Shown here: in pieces, positions 17,904 to 26,121 of the stretch
Numbering within the stretch: the first letter of the stretch is position 1
How the letters are laid out: the number at the start of each line of letters is the position of its first letter
Source of the DNA: Microbacterium sp. K24
GTDB lineage: Bacteria; Actinomycetota; Actinomycetes; Actinomycetales; Microbacteriaceae
Length of the DNA: 64,000 nucleotides
Assembly: GCF_004794465.1 (NCBI RefSeq)
Contig: NZ_SSDJ01000086.1
Location: forward strand, 1-64,000
Direction of reading: 5' to 3'
The notes under the pieces: model-generated
Seen by the model: the letters and a program-made list of their open reading frames with translations, nothing else
Database searches by the model: none
Told to the model about the DNA's origin: nothing
Translations under genes and position numbers: made by a program

Positions 17904-18082
17904 CGTGCGTATTTCCTGTCCGTGGCGGAGAGCTGCTCGACCATCCCGACGACGGCGCCGGTGATCTGGCGGATCTCCTCGCGAACGGTCTCATCGAGCA
18001 GGGCGGAGTCGCTGTCGAGCACGGACTGCTGGGCGTCGGGCGAGAGCTCCGACCACCATTCATCGATCGGGGGAAGCGTCAT
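17879..18082 (-). CDS. Small hypothetical protein (67 aa)
   Basis: Acidic, soluble, helical-looking protein beginning MTLPPIDEWWSELSPDAQQ and containing VREEIRQITGAVVGMVEQ. The segment LSPDAQQSVLDSDSALLDE suggests a helical domain, but I recognise no family. Two tandem ATGs exist (18085 and 18082); the second gives better spacing from AGAAGG. It is alone on its strand between two plus-strand genes. Confidence 0.6.
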   Translation of the reverse strand: MTLPPIDEWWSELSPDAQQSVLDSDSALLDETVREEIRQITGAVVGMVEQLSATDRKYARAHAPTED

Positions 18083-18151
18083 CATTCCTTCTTTCTGGCG
18101 GCCGCGGCAACGGGCTGGACATCAGCGGATCACGAGCACAACACTGAGATC

Positions 18152-18688
18152 ATGACAGTCGATCTGCCTCCGGACGAGCCCCGCGTCGAGCCCCATGTCG
18201 ACGATCGCGTGGACGGCCGCGACGAGACGCCGAACGAACGAGCGGATCGGAACTGGCTCGAGCTGCTGCAGGAGCTGCGGGTGATGCAGACCGGCACGCA
18301 GATCCTCACCGGCTTCCTTCTGGCTGTGGCGTTCCAGCCGCGTTTCACCGACATGGATCAGCTGCAGCGCGACGTCTATGTAGTCCTGGTCGCACTCGCC
18401 GCGATCGCGACGATCCTGGCGCTCGCTCCGGTGGGCATGCACCGTGCGCTGTTCGGCCACCGCCGAAAGCCCGAACTCGTGCGGATCGCGGCACGCATCG
18501 TGCAGATCGACCTCGTGGTGATCGGCGCGTTGACGATCGGTGTGACCACGCTGATCATCGACTTCACGCTGAACCGCACGGCCGGCATCATCGCTCTCAT
18601 CGCCGCGCTCATCCTCGTCGTGGCGTTGTGGATCGCGCTGCCGGGAGTGATGCGCGGACGGCGCTTCGCCCAGACCTCGGAGGGGTGA
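18152..18688 (+). CDS. DUF6328 family membrane protein
   Basis: 178 aa. A charged N-terminus of about 35 residues is followed by NWLELLQELRVMQTGTQIL, the characteristic start of this family, and four hydrophobic segments; the N-terminus is probably cytoplasmic. Function of the family is unknown. Start ATG 18152 fits the family length; AACACT 6 nt upstream is a weak -10 candidate. It converges on dps. Confidence 0.78.
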   Translation: MTVDLPPDEPRVEPHVDDRVDGRDETPNERADRNWLELLQELRVMQTGTQILTGFLLAVAFQPRFTDMDQLQRDVYVVLVALAAIATILALAPVGMHRALFGHRRKPELVRIAARIVQIDLVVIGALTIGVTTLIIDFTLNRTAGIIALIAALILVVALWIALPGVMRGRRFAQTSEG

Positions 18689-18715
18689 CCCCGACCCGTG
18701 CGGGCCGGGTGGAGG

Positions 18716-19261
18716 TCACCGGCCCGCGGGGCTCCGGTTCTCGGCACTGACCATCCATGCGAACTGCTCGAGGCGCTCGATGACGGCATGCAGGATGTCG
18801 GCCGACGTCGGGTCCGCCTCGTCGACGTCGTCGTGCACGTCGCGCATGGTCGACACGACCGCTTCGAGTCGTGCGGTGATGAGGTCGATCGTCTCTGAGG
18901 TCGAGACCTCGCCGGTCGGGAACTCCGGCAGCGTCGTCGTGGCCGACACGGTGACGCTGCGGCCATCCGGCACCGCGTGCAGCGCGCGCATGCGCTCGGC
19001 GACCGTGTCGCTGAACGTGCGGGCGTCGTCGATGATCTCGTCGAGCTGGCGGTGGGTGTCGCGGAAGTTGCGTCCGACGACGTTCCAGTGAGCCTGCTTG
19101 CCCTGGGTCGCGAGTTCGAGCAGGTCGACGAGCACGGCCTGCAGGTTCGCCGCGAGATCCGGAGAAGCCGTGAAACCCTTCTCGGCGTTCTGCCGCCGGG
19201 TCGTCTTCGCGCCGCCCTTGGTCGTGGCGGCAGTCTTCTTGGTCGTCTTCGTCTCAGCCAT
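18716..19261 (-). CDS. dps: Dps family DNA-protection ferritin-like protein
   Basis: 181 aa. The ferroxidase-site segments GKQAHWNVVGRNFRD and DTHRQLDEIIDDA are present, so it should form a dodecamer that stores iron, consumes peroxide and can coat DNA. The first 24 residues are Lys/Thr/Ala-rich (ETKTTKKTAATTKGG), a tail of the kind that mediates DNA binding in other Dps proteins. TAACCT (19268-19273) ends 6 nt before ATG 19261, indicating a leaderless message. Confidence 0.92.
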   Translation of the reverse strand: MAETKTTKKTAATTKGGAKTTRRQNAEKGFTASPDLAANLQAVLVDLLELATQGKQAHWNVVGRNFRDTHRQLDEIIDDARTFSDTVAERMRALHAVPDGRSVTVSATTTLPEFPTGEVSTSETIDLITARLEAVVSTMRDVHDDVDEADPTSADILHAVIERLEQFAWMVSAENRSPAGR

Positions 19262-19355
19262 GGTGCGAGGTTAACGGCCCCAGCGGCGTGTGCCGAGGGG
19301 GTTGACACCGGTGCGGGCGCGCCCCGAGTGTGACGGGGGAACGAAAGGACAGCAC

Positions 19356-19844
19356 GTGACGGAAGAGCAGCAGGACGGACGCCCGGACGTCGACATCATC
19401 GCGATCAGCGACGACGACGCGGGAGAGGTGCTGACGGTGCAACGGGCGGCCTTCGTGTCGGAGGCCGCGATCTACGGCAGCGTCGACATGCCGCCGCTGA
19501 CCCAGACTCTCGCAGAGCTGGAGGCGGAGCTCCGGTCCGAGTCCGGTTTCGTCGCCCGCATCCAGGGACGCCTGGTGGGCGCGATCCGCTTCGTCGAACG
19601 CGACGGCATGCTCCTGATCGGACGCATCGCGATCGCTCCCGACATGCAGGGCGAGGGGATCGGCCGGATGCTGCTGCAGGCGGCCGAGGAATCGTCGGGG
19701 GCTCACCTGGCGGAACTGTTCACCGGCAGCCTCAGCGAGGCGAACCTGCGGCTGTACGAGGCGTGCGGATACGAGGAGCATGAGCGGATTCCCGACGGCG
19801 ACGGGACCGAGCAGGTGTTTCTCCGCAAACAGCTGCGACCTTGA
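19356..19844 (+). CDS. GNAT family N-acetyltransferase
   Basis: 162 aa single GNAT domain. The acetyl-CoA loop reads QGEGIGRMLL (the Q/RxxGxG/A motif), after the beta-strand IGRIAIAPDM, and the C-terminal strand NLRLYEACGYEE is typical. Substrate unknown. GTG 19356 follows AAAGGA (19344-19349) with 6-nt spacing. Confidence 0.85.
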   Translation: MTEEQQDGRPDVDIIAISDDDAGEVLTVQRAAFVSEAAIYGSVDMPPLTQTLAELEAELRSESGFVARIQGRLVGAIRFVERDGMLLIGRIAIAPDMQGEGIGRMLLQAAEESSGAHLAELFTGSLSEANLRLYEACGYEEHERIPDGDGTEQVFLRKQLRP

Positions 19845-19951
19845 GAGCCTCCTGGCAATCGCGGCAAAGGGGTTGAGTCGATCGGGCAGGTCCGGCATCG
19901 TGGCCCGGACGTGTCGCGACCGCGGCATGCCCCAACCGGAAGGAGAGTCTC

Positions 19952-20251
19952 GTGCTCACCCTCACCGACAACGCCACCGCCATCGTCTCGACCCTCGTGA
20001 GTCGTCAGAGCGAAGCCCCGGATGCCGGCCTGCGCATCCATTCCACCGCGACCCCGGATGCCGAGGGCGGCGCGCGTCTCGCCGTGCTGGTCGCCGCCGA
20101 CCCGGAGCCCCAGGACCAGGTCGTCGAGATCTCCGGAACCCGGCTGTTCCTCGATGAGACAGCGGCCACGGCCCTCGACGACAAGGTGCTCGACGCCGGC
20201 GTCGACGACGAGGGCGCCGTGTCCTTCGCCGTGATGCCCAAGGTCGCCTGA
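19952..20251 (+). CDS. HesB/IscA-like protein lacking cysteines
   Basis: 99 aa. The order of segments (LTDNATAIVSTLV, GLRIHST, RLFLDETAATALDDKVLDAG) follows A-type iron-sulfur carriers, and actinobacterial relatives are named HesB-like. However, the protein has no cysteine at all, so it cannot hold a cluster in the IscA manner. GTG 19952 is preceded by GGAAGGAG. It is followed by a terminator hairpin at 20263-20297. Confidence 0.7.
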   Translation: MLTLTDNATAIVSTLVSRQSEAPDAGLRIHSTATPDAEGGARLAVLVAADPEPQDQVVEISGTRLFLDETAATALDDKVLDAGVDDEGAVSFAVMPKVA

Positions 20252-20262
20252 GCGAAGACTTC

Positions 20263-20297
20263 CGGATGCCGCGGCCCTCTCGGGGTCGCGGCATCCG
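20263..20297. terminator. Bidirectional hairpin terminator
   Basis: CGGATGCCGCG (20263-20273) pairs exactly with CGCGGCATCCG (20287-20297), and the loop adds a CCC/GGG pairing. It sits between the convergent HesB-like and DUF1345 genes. Confidence 0.75.
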
Positions 20298-20327
20298 TCG
20301 TGTCGGGAGGCTCTGACGGCGGCGTGG

Positions 20328-20969
20328 TCAGTTTAGACCCGTCACGAGGTTGATGATCGTGGCGAGGATGACGGTGCCGAAGAGGTAGGCGAGAACAGTC
20401 TGGGCGATGACGACGCGGCGGATGGCGTTCGTGGTGACATCGGTGTCGGCGACCTGATAGGTCATGCCGAGCCCCAGCGAGAAGTAGATGAAGTCCGTGT
20501 ACTGCGGCGGCTCGTCCTGGTTGAAGTCGATGCCACCGTGCGCCTCGGAGTAGTACATCCGCGCGTACCGCAGCACGTAGTCGACCTGGATGAGGAGCCA
20601 CGAGGTCGCGACACTCACCACCGCGATACCCGCGAGGAGGTACTCTTCGGCTCCCGGCGCGTTCTGTGCCTGGATGATCACGCTCAGAACCGCTGCCAGG
20701 CTCACCAGGCTGCCGATGACCGAGATCAGTCGGGCCACCCGCCTGCCAGGCGCTTCGACCGTCGCATGCTCGCGTGTCTCGGTCGGTCCCATCGGCCAGA
20801 CCAGGCAGAGGACCCAGACGACATTGACGAGGGCGAAAACACCCCAGCCGGCGAGGATTCCCGGGGCCGGGCCGTAGAGGAAGGCCACGGACACTCCCGC
20901 GACGCCGCCGAGGATGATCGAGGCGAGCGCACGCAGGCGCACTCTCTTCCGCACGGTGATTGCAGCCAT
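20328..20969 (-). CDS. DUF1345 family membrane protein
   Basis: 213 aa with five hydrophobic segments. The conserved block EPPQYTDFIYFSLGLGMTYQ followed by DV is diagnostic of DUF1345. Family function is unknown. TAGCAT (20976-20981) ends 6 nt before ATG 20969, a leaderless start. Confidence 0.85.
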   Translation of the reverse strand: MAAITVRKRVRLRALASIILGGVAGVSVAFLYGPAPGILAGWGVFALVNVVWVLCLVWPMGPTETREHATVEAPGRRVARLISVIGSLVSLAAVLSVIIQAQNAPGAEEYLLAGIAVVSVATSWLLIQVDYVLRYARMYYSEAHGGIDFNQDEPPQYTDFIYFSLGLGMTYQVADTDVTTNAIRRVVIAQTVLAYLFGTVILATIINLVTGLN

Positions 20970-21010
20970 TCTCGGATGCTATCCGCCGGAGCGCCCGGAT
21001 CCGCCCCTCG

Positions 21011-22675
21011 TCAGAGCTCGGTCACCGTGCCGGCCTCGACGCGCCACCGCCGGTCGGTGTGCACGGTGGCGAGCATCCGCCGGTCGTGAGTCACCAGCAG
21101 CAGCGTTCCCTCGTAGGATTCGAGCGCCTGCTCCAGCTGCTCGATGGCGGCGAGATCGAGGTGGTTCGTCGGCTCGTCGAGCACCAGCACGTTCGTTCCG
21201 CGAGCCTGCAGCAGGGCGAGCCCCGCGCGGGTGCGCTCCCCCGGTGACAACTCGTCGACGGGACGACCCACGTGATCGGCCTTGAGCCCGAACTTGGCGA
21301 GCAGCGTGCGCACCTCTCCGGTGGCCATCTCGGGCACGAGCTCCTCGAACGCCGCCGCGAGCGGCTGAGATCCGGCAAGGAGAGAGCGAGCCTGATCGAT
21401 CTCTCCGATCTGCACGCTCGCCCCGAGACTCGCCGTGCCCTCGTCCGGATCCTGCTGCCCGAGCAGGGCACGGAGGAGAGTCGACTTCCCCGCCCCGTTC
21501 GGACCGGTGATGCCGATGCGCTCGCCCGCGTTCACCTGCAGCGACACCGGTCCGAGGGTGAACGATCCCTGGCGGAAGACCGCGGAGCTCAGCGTCGAGA
21601 CGACCGAGCTGGAACGCGGGGCAGAGGCGATGGTGAACTCGAGCTGCCACTCCTTGCGCGGCTCGTCGACCTCTTCGAGTCGCGCGATGCGACTCTCCAT
21701 CTGCCGCACCTTCTGGGCCTGCTTCTCGCTGGACTCCGTCGCCGCCTTGCGTCGGATCTTGTCGTTGTCGGGCGCCTTCTTCATCGCGTTGCGCACGCCC
21801 TGGCTCGACCACTCCCGCTGGGTTCGAGCGCGGCCGATGAGGTCGGCCTTCTTCTCGGCGAACTCGTCGTACTTCTCGCGCTGTTGGCGGCGCACCGTCG
21901 CGCGCTCCTCGAGATACGCGTCGTAGCCTCCGCCGAACACGCGGTTCGAGCCTTGTGCCAGGTCGAGCTCCAGCACTCGGGTCACGCAACGCGCGAGGAA
22001 CTCGCGATCGTGGCTGACCAGCATCACTCCGCCACGCAGTCCGCGCACGAAGGCTTCCAACCGCTCGAGACCGTCGAGATCGAGATCGTTCGTCGGCTCG
22101 TCCAGCAGCGCGATGTCGAAGCGGGACAGGAGCAGCGCGGCCAGGCCGACGCGGGCCGCCTGACCGCCGGAGAGGGAGGTCATCAGGATCTCGTCGGCAG
22201 CGCCTCCGTCGAGTTCGAGGCCCAGGTCGGCGAGCACGGATGGGAGCCGCTCGTCGAGATCGGCGGCGCCGCTGGCCAGCCACCGGTCGAGCGCCGTCGA
22301 GTACGCGTCAGCGGGGTCGATGCCCGGGGCCGCGAGCGACGGGTCCCCGAGCGCAGCCGCCGCGGCATCCATCGCGATGGTCGCGGCGGCGCACCCCGTG
22401 CGGCGCGCGATGTAGGCCGCGATCGTCTCGCCGACGAGGCGGTCGTGCTCCTGGGGCAGCCATCCGACGAACGCGTCTGCCGGGGCGAGAGCGATGCTGC
22501 CGGCCTGAGGCTCGTCGAGGCCGGCGAGCAGACGGAGCAGGGTGGACTTTCCCGCGCCGTTGGCTCCGACCACTCCGACCACGTCGCCGGGGGCGACGGT
22601 GAGGTCGAGCGCGTCGAAGAGGGTGCGATGGCCGTACCCGCCGGCCAGCCCTTGGGCCACGAGTGTTGCGGTCAT
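21011..22675 (-). CDS. ABC-F family ATP-binding protein
   Basis: 554 aa with two ATPase domains and no membrane segment. Domain 1: GANGAGKST, signature LSGGQAARVGLA, LLDEPTNDLD. A charged linker (about residues 250-345, KYDEFAEKKADLIGRARTQ) fits the interdomain P-site tRNA-interaction motif of the family. Domain 2: GPNGAGKST, LSPGERTRAGLA, VLDEPTNHLD. ABC-F proteins act on the ribosome, as translation factors or antibiotic-resistance factors; which applies here is unknown. ATG 22675 is preceded by AGGA with 7-nt spacing. Confidence 0.9.
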   Translation of the reverse strand: MTATLVAQGLAGGYGHRTLFDALDLTVAPGDVVGVVGANGAGKSTLLRLLAGLDEPQAGSIALAPADAFVGWLPQEHDRLVGETIAAYIARRTGCAAATIAMDAAAAALGDPSLAAPGIDPADAYSTALDRWLASGAADLDERLPSVLADLGLELDGGAADEILMTSLSGGQAARVGLAALLLSRFDIALLDEPTNDLDLDGLERLEAFVRGLRGGVMLVSHDREFLARCVTRVLELDLAQGSNRVFGGGYDAYLEERATVRRQQREKYDEFAEKKADLIGRARTQREWSSQGVRNAMKKAPDNDKIRRKAATESSEKQAQKVRQMESRIARLEEVDEPRKEWQLEFTIASAPRSSSVVSTLSSAVFRQGSFTLGPVSLQVNAGERIGITGPNGAGKSTLLRALLGQQDPDEGTASLGASVQIGEIDQARSLLAGSQPLAAAFEELVPEMATGEVRTLLAKFGLKADHVGRPVDELSPGERTRAGLALLQARGTNVLVLDEPTNHLDLAAIEQLEQALESYEGTLLLVTHDRRMLATVHTDRRWRVEAGTVTEL

Positions 22676-22728
22676 GACTCAATCCTGTCATCGGGCGGAC
22701 GGTCGGATCTCCCGATCCACTCCCGCCG

Positions 22729-22899
22729 TCAGTCGGGACGGTGGGAGCTGTGGTCCTCCACGTCGGGTTTCGCCCGAAGGACGTCGGCGATCTCCTCCTC
22801 CGGCCGCGGCGCGATCGTCTCATCCTCCTCGAGTTCCGGGATGGTCGGCTCCCCGGGGGCCGGGATGTGTTCATGCGCGAAATGGTCGTGGTCGGACAC
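22729..22899 (-). CDS. Small acidic hypothetical protein (56 aa)
   Basis: Begins VSDHDHFAHEHIPAPGEP and is rich in Asp, Glu, His and Pro (IPELEEDETIAPRPEEE), without membrane segment. GTG 22899 is preceded by GAAGGG with 6-nt spacing; an ATG at 22923 in the same frame lacks one. TACGCT further upstream is a plausible -10. No family recognised. Confidence 0.55.
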   Translation of the reverse strand: MSDHDHFAHEHIPAPGEPTIPELEEDETIAPRPEEEIADVLRAKPDVEDHSSHRPD

Positions 22900-23005
22900 G
22901 GCGAACCCTTCGATCGGCGGCATCCTCAGCGTACGCCGACCGGCCCATCGAAGACGCGTACGCTGAAGAGGTACCGCGATCCGTGCGGGAAAGGACTGCT
23001 CCCCC

Positions 23006-23350
23006 GTGAACATCACGCAACTTCGGCGTTTCGTCGCCGTCGCCGAGAAGCTGCATTTCCCCCGCGCGGCAGAGTCGCTGAACGTCTCTCTGGCTGCTGT
23101 CTACTCGTCGATCGAGCAGCTCGAAGAAGAGGTCGGGCATCCGCTCGTCACACGCGGAGGCGAGACTCGCCTGACGAAGGCGGGCGAGCTCCTGCTCGTC
23201 GAGGCACGCGAGCGGATCGCCGCCGCGCCGGCACCGGCCGCGAAGCCGGTCGTTCCCGCCGGAGGCAAGGCGAAGGCCTCCAAGGGCAAGGGGCGTGCTC
23301 CCGTGGTGAAGGGTCAGCCGAAGCCGTACAAGAAGCGCCAGGGACGCTGA
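23006..23350 (+). CDS. LysR-type DNA-binding domain with Lys-rich tail, no effector domain
   Basis: 114 aa. Residues 1-65 are a complete LysR winged helix-turn-helix (MNITQLRRFVAVAEKLHF, AAESLNVSLAAVYSSIEQLE, LVTRGGETRLTKAGELLL). The roughly 200-residue effector domain of LysR regulators is absent; instead residues 80-114 are Ala/Pro then Lys/Gly-rich (GGKAKASKGKGRAP, KPYKKRQGR). It ends cleanly at a stop with no downstream remnant of the missing domain, so it looks like a genuine short protein. It may bind DNA non-specifically or as a LysR competitor. GTG 23006 is preceded by AAAGGA at longer spacing. Confidence 0.78.
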   Translation: MNITQLRRFVAVAEKLHFPRAAESLNVSLAAVYSSIEQLEEEVGHPLVTRGGETRLTKAGELLLVEARERIAAAPAPAAKPVVPAGGKAKASKGKGRAPVVKGQPKPYKKRQGR

Positions 23351-23371
23351 TCTCGCGCGGCGATCCGCGCC

Positions 23372-23941
23372 TCAGTCCCAGTCGAGGTACTCCTCGATGT
23401 TCACCGCGGTCTCGATGGGGTGCGTCATCGGGAACAGGTGGTCTCCGCCGGTGATGGTCTTCACGCTCGCGCGCTCGGGCACGGTCGACTGCAGACGCTC
23501 GCCGGTCGCCGGCGGAGTCTCGGTGTCGTCGGAGCCCTGGATGATCAGCACGGGGATCACCGGTGCGACCGGGATCTCGCTCTCCTCCACGCCCAGCAGG
23601 AGCAGGCCGTTGACGCGCTCATGGTGCGATGCGGCGAGCGCCCGGGCGATGGTGCCGCCGAAACCGTGTCCGCCGACCCAGGTGTCCGTGAGCCCGACGT
23701 GGTCGATCACCGCGAGCACGTCGTCGACCCGCTCCTCGAGCGGGACGTCGGCATCTGTGCTGCGGTACCCGATCCGCAGCACATGGAATCCGGCTTCCTC
23801 GGCGAGGTAGTGTCCGACGATGCCCAGCACATCGGTCGCCAGACCCTGCTCCTGGATCAGCACGAGCTTGACCGGACCGTCGCCCTCGTCGACGAACGGG
23901 ATGGCGCGGGTCTCGGGCTCGAAAATCTGGGTGTCGGTCAT
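23372..23941 (-). CDS. Alpha/beta-hydrolase-fold protein without catalytic serine
   Basis: 189 aa. The fold is indicated by VLRIGYRSTDADVPLEERVD, the strand-elbow segment WVGGHGFGGTIARALAA, and the strand VPVLIIQGSDD followed by a late His (GGDHLF). The nucleophile elbow G-x-S-x-G reads G-H-G-F-G, so the serine is replaced by glycine while the Asp and His positions remain. It is probably a non-hydrolytic binding protein or needs another activity. ATG 23941 follows GAGGAG. Confidence 0.75.
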   Translation of the reverse strand: MTDTQIFEPETRAIPFVDEGDGPVKLVLIQEQGLATDVLGIVGHYLAEEAGFHVLRIGYRSTDADVPLEERVDDVLAVIDHVGLTDTWVGGHGFGGTIARALAASHHERVNGLLLLGVEESEIPVAPVIPVLIIQGSDDTETPPATGERLQSTVPERASVKTITGGDHLFPMTHPIETAVNIEEYLDWD

Positions 23942-24085
23942 CGGCGTCAATCTCCTCGTGCCGTCGGTATCGGAAGCGCGGGCGGAACGAACTCGGCGGA
24001 CGCCTGCGGCCGGACCGCGGCTCACGCCGCCGCCATCCAGCCTATCCGGATGCCGTCGGGGCACCGCCCCACGGATAATGGTCCG

Positions 24086-25273
24086 GTGACGCGTTGGCAG
24101 GACAGCACCCGGCTTCCCGTCGTCCTCGATGCGCTCGAACGGTCAGAAGACGATCCGGCGGTGCGTCGCCTGGCCGCGGCGTTCGGAGGCGAACCCGTCG
24201 CCGTCGCGGAGCGCCTGATCGGGGAACCGGCAGTCCGGTCGCAGTGGCGGCGATTCGCCGCGGGTGGCGAGATCGTCCTGCACGACGGAGCGGTCGCCGG
24301 CGTGCTGCTGGAGGTCGTGCCGACCTCCACTGCTCCACAGGGACTCTCTCTGTCCGACTGGATCGACGGCGTCGACAACGATGCCACTCTCGATGACCTC
24401 GTGAACGCCATCGGCGCACCGCGTCGCTTCGCGGGGATGCGCGAGCCGTATCTCGATCTCGATGGCGGATACGCACGGCTCGATTTCGCGGGTGAGGGCG
24501 GCTGGAACTCACCGGGCAATCTGCGCCGCATCGTCATCACGCGTGCGAAGCCCGGTCTCGCTTGTCGGCCTGACGACGACGACTGCCCGACGTGCGGTGA
24601 ACTCCTGGTGCGCGGGGATGGTCGCGACGGAGGCGTCGACGTGGAGCGAACCGTCAGGGCTCTCGCCGAGGGTCTCGACGCCGGGCTGCTCGCGGAAGAC
24701 TCCCACCGGGTGCGGCTCGCCGACCTCCGGGCGCTTCACGCATCGGGGCTCATGGAGCGCGTGGAGACGCAGCTCACCTGCACGACGTGCCGACGGATCA
24801 TCTGCTGCACGCTGATCCGCGGGTCCGCTCCGACCTTCGGTTACTTCGTGCTGAACGACGCCATGCGGCACCCGCTGGAGCCTCTGCCTCCTGTCGAGCT
24901 GTGGGGAGATCCGGAGCGGATCGCCCAGGAGCGGGATGCCATGCACTACCTCGCGCATGCGCCCGGAGCCTGGTTCCTCGTCGAGCAACGGGGAGTCCTG
25001 TACCTGCAGACTCGCTACACGTACGGCGCCATGGTCGACGATTCCGTACTGATCCGGCTGGATGACGCCGAGGTCGATGCGTACCTCGTCGGCGGGTCCG
25101 AGTACCTGTCAGACCTCGCTGCGCAGGTGCAAGACAGTGCTCCGTACAGTGACGCATCGCCGTACCGGCCTCGGGATCTCTATCGGGGTCCGGATGGGGC
25201 GAGCTATCGCGCGGCCGTCAGCGCCGCGATCGTCAACCACACCTGGATCGCCGGTCAGCGCCGTACGACGTGA
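24086..25273 (+). CDS. Hypothetical protein with two CxxC pairs
   Basis: 395 aa, soluble, no recognised family. Two cysteine pairs, DCPTCGELL and TCTTCRRIICC, are about 65 residues apart and could form a zinc ribbon. The C-terminal half contains DAMHYLAHAPGAWFLVEQ and YLQTRYTYGAMVDDSVLI. GATAAT (24074-24079) ends 6 nt before GTG 24086, so the message is probably leaderless. It is the first gene of the accessory islet and overlaps the convergent gene at 25255 by 19 nt. Confidence 0.72.
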   Translation: MTRWQDSTRLPVVLDALERSEDDPAVRRLAAAFGGEPVAVAERLIGEPAVRSQWRRFAAGGEIVLHDGAVAGVLLEVVPTSTAPQGLSLSDWIDGVDNDATLDDLVNAIGAPRRFAGMREPYLDLDGGYARLDFAGEGGWNSPGNLRRIVITRAKPGLACRPDDDDCPTCGELLVRGDGRDGGVDVERTVRALAEGLDAGLLAEDSHRVRLADLRALHASGLMERVETQLTCTTCRRIICCTLIRGSAPTFGYFVLNDAMRHPLEPLPPVELWGDPERIAQERDAMHYLAHAPGAWFLVEQRGVLYLQTRYTYGAMVDDSVLIRLDDAEVDAYLVGGSEYLSDLAAQVQDSAPYSDASPYRPRDLYRGPDGASYRAAVSAAIVNHTWIAGQRRTT

Positions 25274-25836
25274 AAGGTCGCGCGTGGATGCTCGGGGGTC
25301 TCGCCGGCGATGGCCGTGAGCGCGGAAAAGTAGCGTCGTCCGATCTCCACCGTCGTGATCGATCTCAGGCGGTATCCGAGCGGCTCAGAGTTCCACGCGG
25401 CGTCGTGCCGCACTTCGTGGAGGTAGACGAATCGGCCGAGGATCCCCTCGAGGATCCCGATCCACAGGGCGTCGCGCTCCTTCTCCTTCTGAATGCCGAT
25501 CAATCGGCCGCCCCGGCCGAGTCCGTCGAGGACGCCCACCGTCGAGTCGAGATCGAGCGGAGCCGAGTACGCCGGGGGCCAGTCCGGCAACGTCTTCACG
25601 AACGCTGACGCAACTGACTGGTCATCCGAGATCCGCTTCACGTCCTTTACGCGAAACGCGACGAGCCCGTCGAGGTAGCCGCCGTCGACGGTCCGAGCCA
25701 TCAACGCCCATTTCTTTCCGACACGCAAGACGATTCCGTCGAGGCGGTCAGCGTGCTTCGGTCTCCGCTCCACGTGCACGACAGACGTGGTCGCCGTCGC
25801 CTCTTGCAGCCGAGCGTGCAGCCTCTGGGATTTCAC
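25255..25836 (-). CDS. Hypothetical protein, conserved-looking (193 aa)
   Basis: Soluble alpha/beta protein. Segments ADRLDGIVLRVGKKWALMA and GGYLDGLVAFRVKDVKRI, and later DALWIGILEGILGRFVYLHE and GYRLRSITTVEIGRRY, look like an uncharacterised actinobacterial family I have seen without assigned function; the first part resembles a small beta-barrel. GTG 25836 follows GGAGGAG. It lies 18 nt after the DUF4190 gene and is likely co-transcribed with it. Confidence 0.68.
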   Translation of the reverse strand: MKSQRLHARLQEATATTSVVHVERRPKHADRLDGIVLRVGKKWALMARTVDGGYLDGLVAFRVKDVKRISDDQSVASAFVKTLPDWPPAYSAPLDLDSTVGVLDGLGRGGRLIGIQKEKERDALWIGILEGILGRFVYLHEVRHDAAWNSEPLGYRLRSITTVEIGRRYFSALTAIAGETPEHPRATFHVVRR

Positions 25837-25854
25837 GAGTCTCCTCCAGAGCCG

Positions 25855-26121
25855 TCAGCTGCCGAACGACTGCCCGTTGATCGCGGAGAAGAACAGCGAC
25901 AGCCACACGATGAAGAAGGTCGCCTGGGCTACCGTGCCCAATGCCCCGATGATCATCGCCCATCTGGCGAGACCAGCCCCCGATTCGATGTTGCCCGGCG
26001 TGCGCAGCTGCCGCAGGGCGAGCACACCGAGAACAAGCCCCGCGATAGGAATCACGAATGCGGCGATGAAGCCGACGAGCGAGAGCGTGTTCGTCCGCGG
26101 CGCAGTGGTTGTCGTTGTCAT
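25855..26121 (-). CDS. DUF4190 domain membrane protein
   Basis: 88 aa with two membrane helices (LVGFIAAFVIPIAGLVLGVLA and MIIGALGTVAQATFFIVWL, each quoted in part) and the family pattern P-I-AGLVLG-x-LAL-x-QLR. Function unknown. ATG 26121 follows GGAAGG with 5-nt spacing and overlaps the stop of a possible 42-residue upstream gene as ATGA. Confidence 0.8.
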   Translation of the reverse strand: MTTTTTAPRTNTLSLVGFIAAFVIPIAGLVLGVLALRQLRTPGNIESGAGLARWAMIIGALGTVAQATFFIVWLSLFFSAINGQSFGS

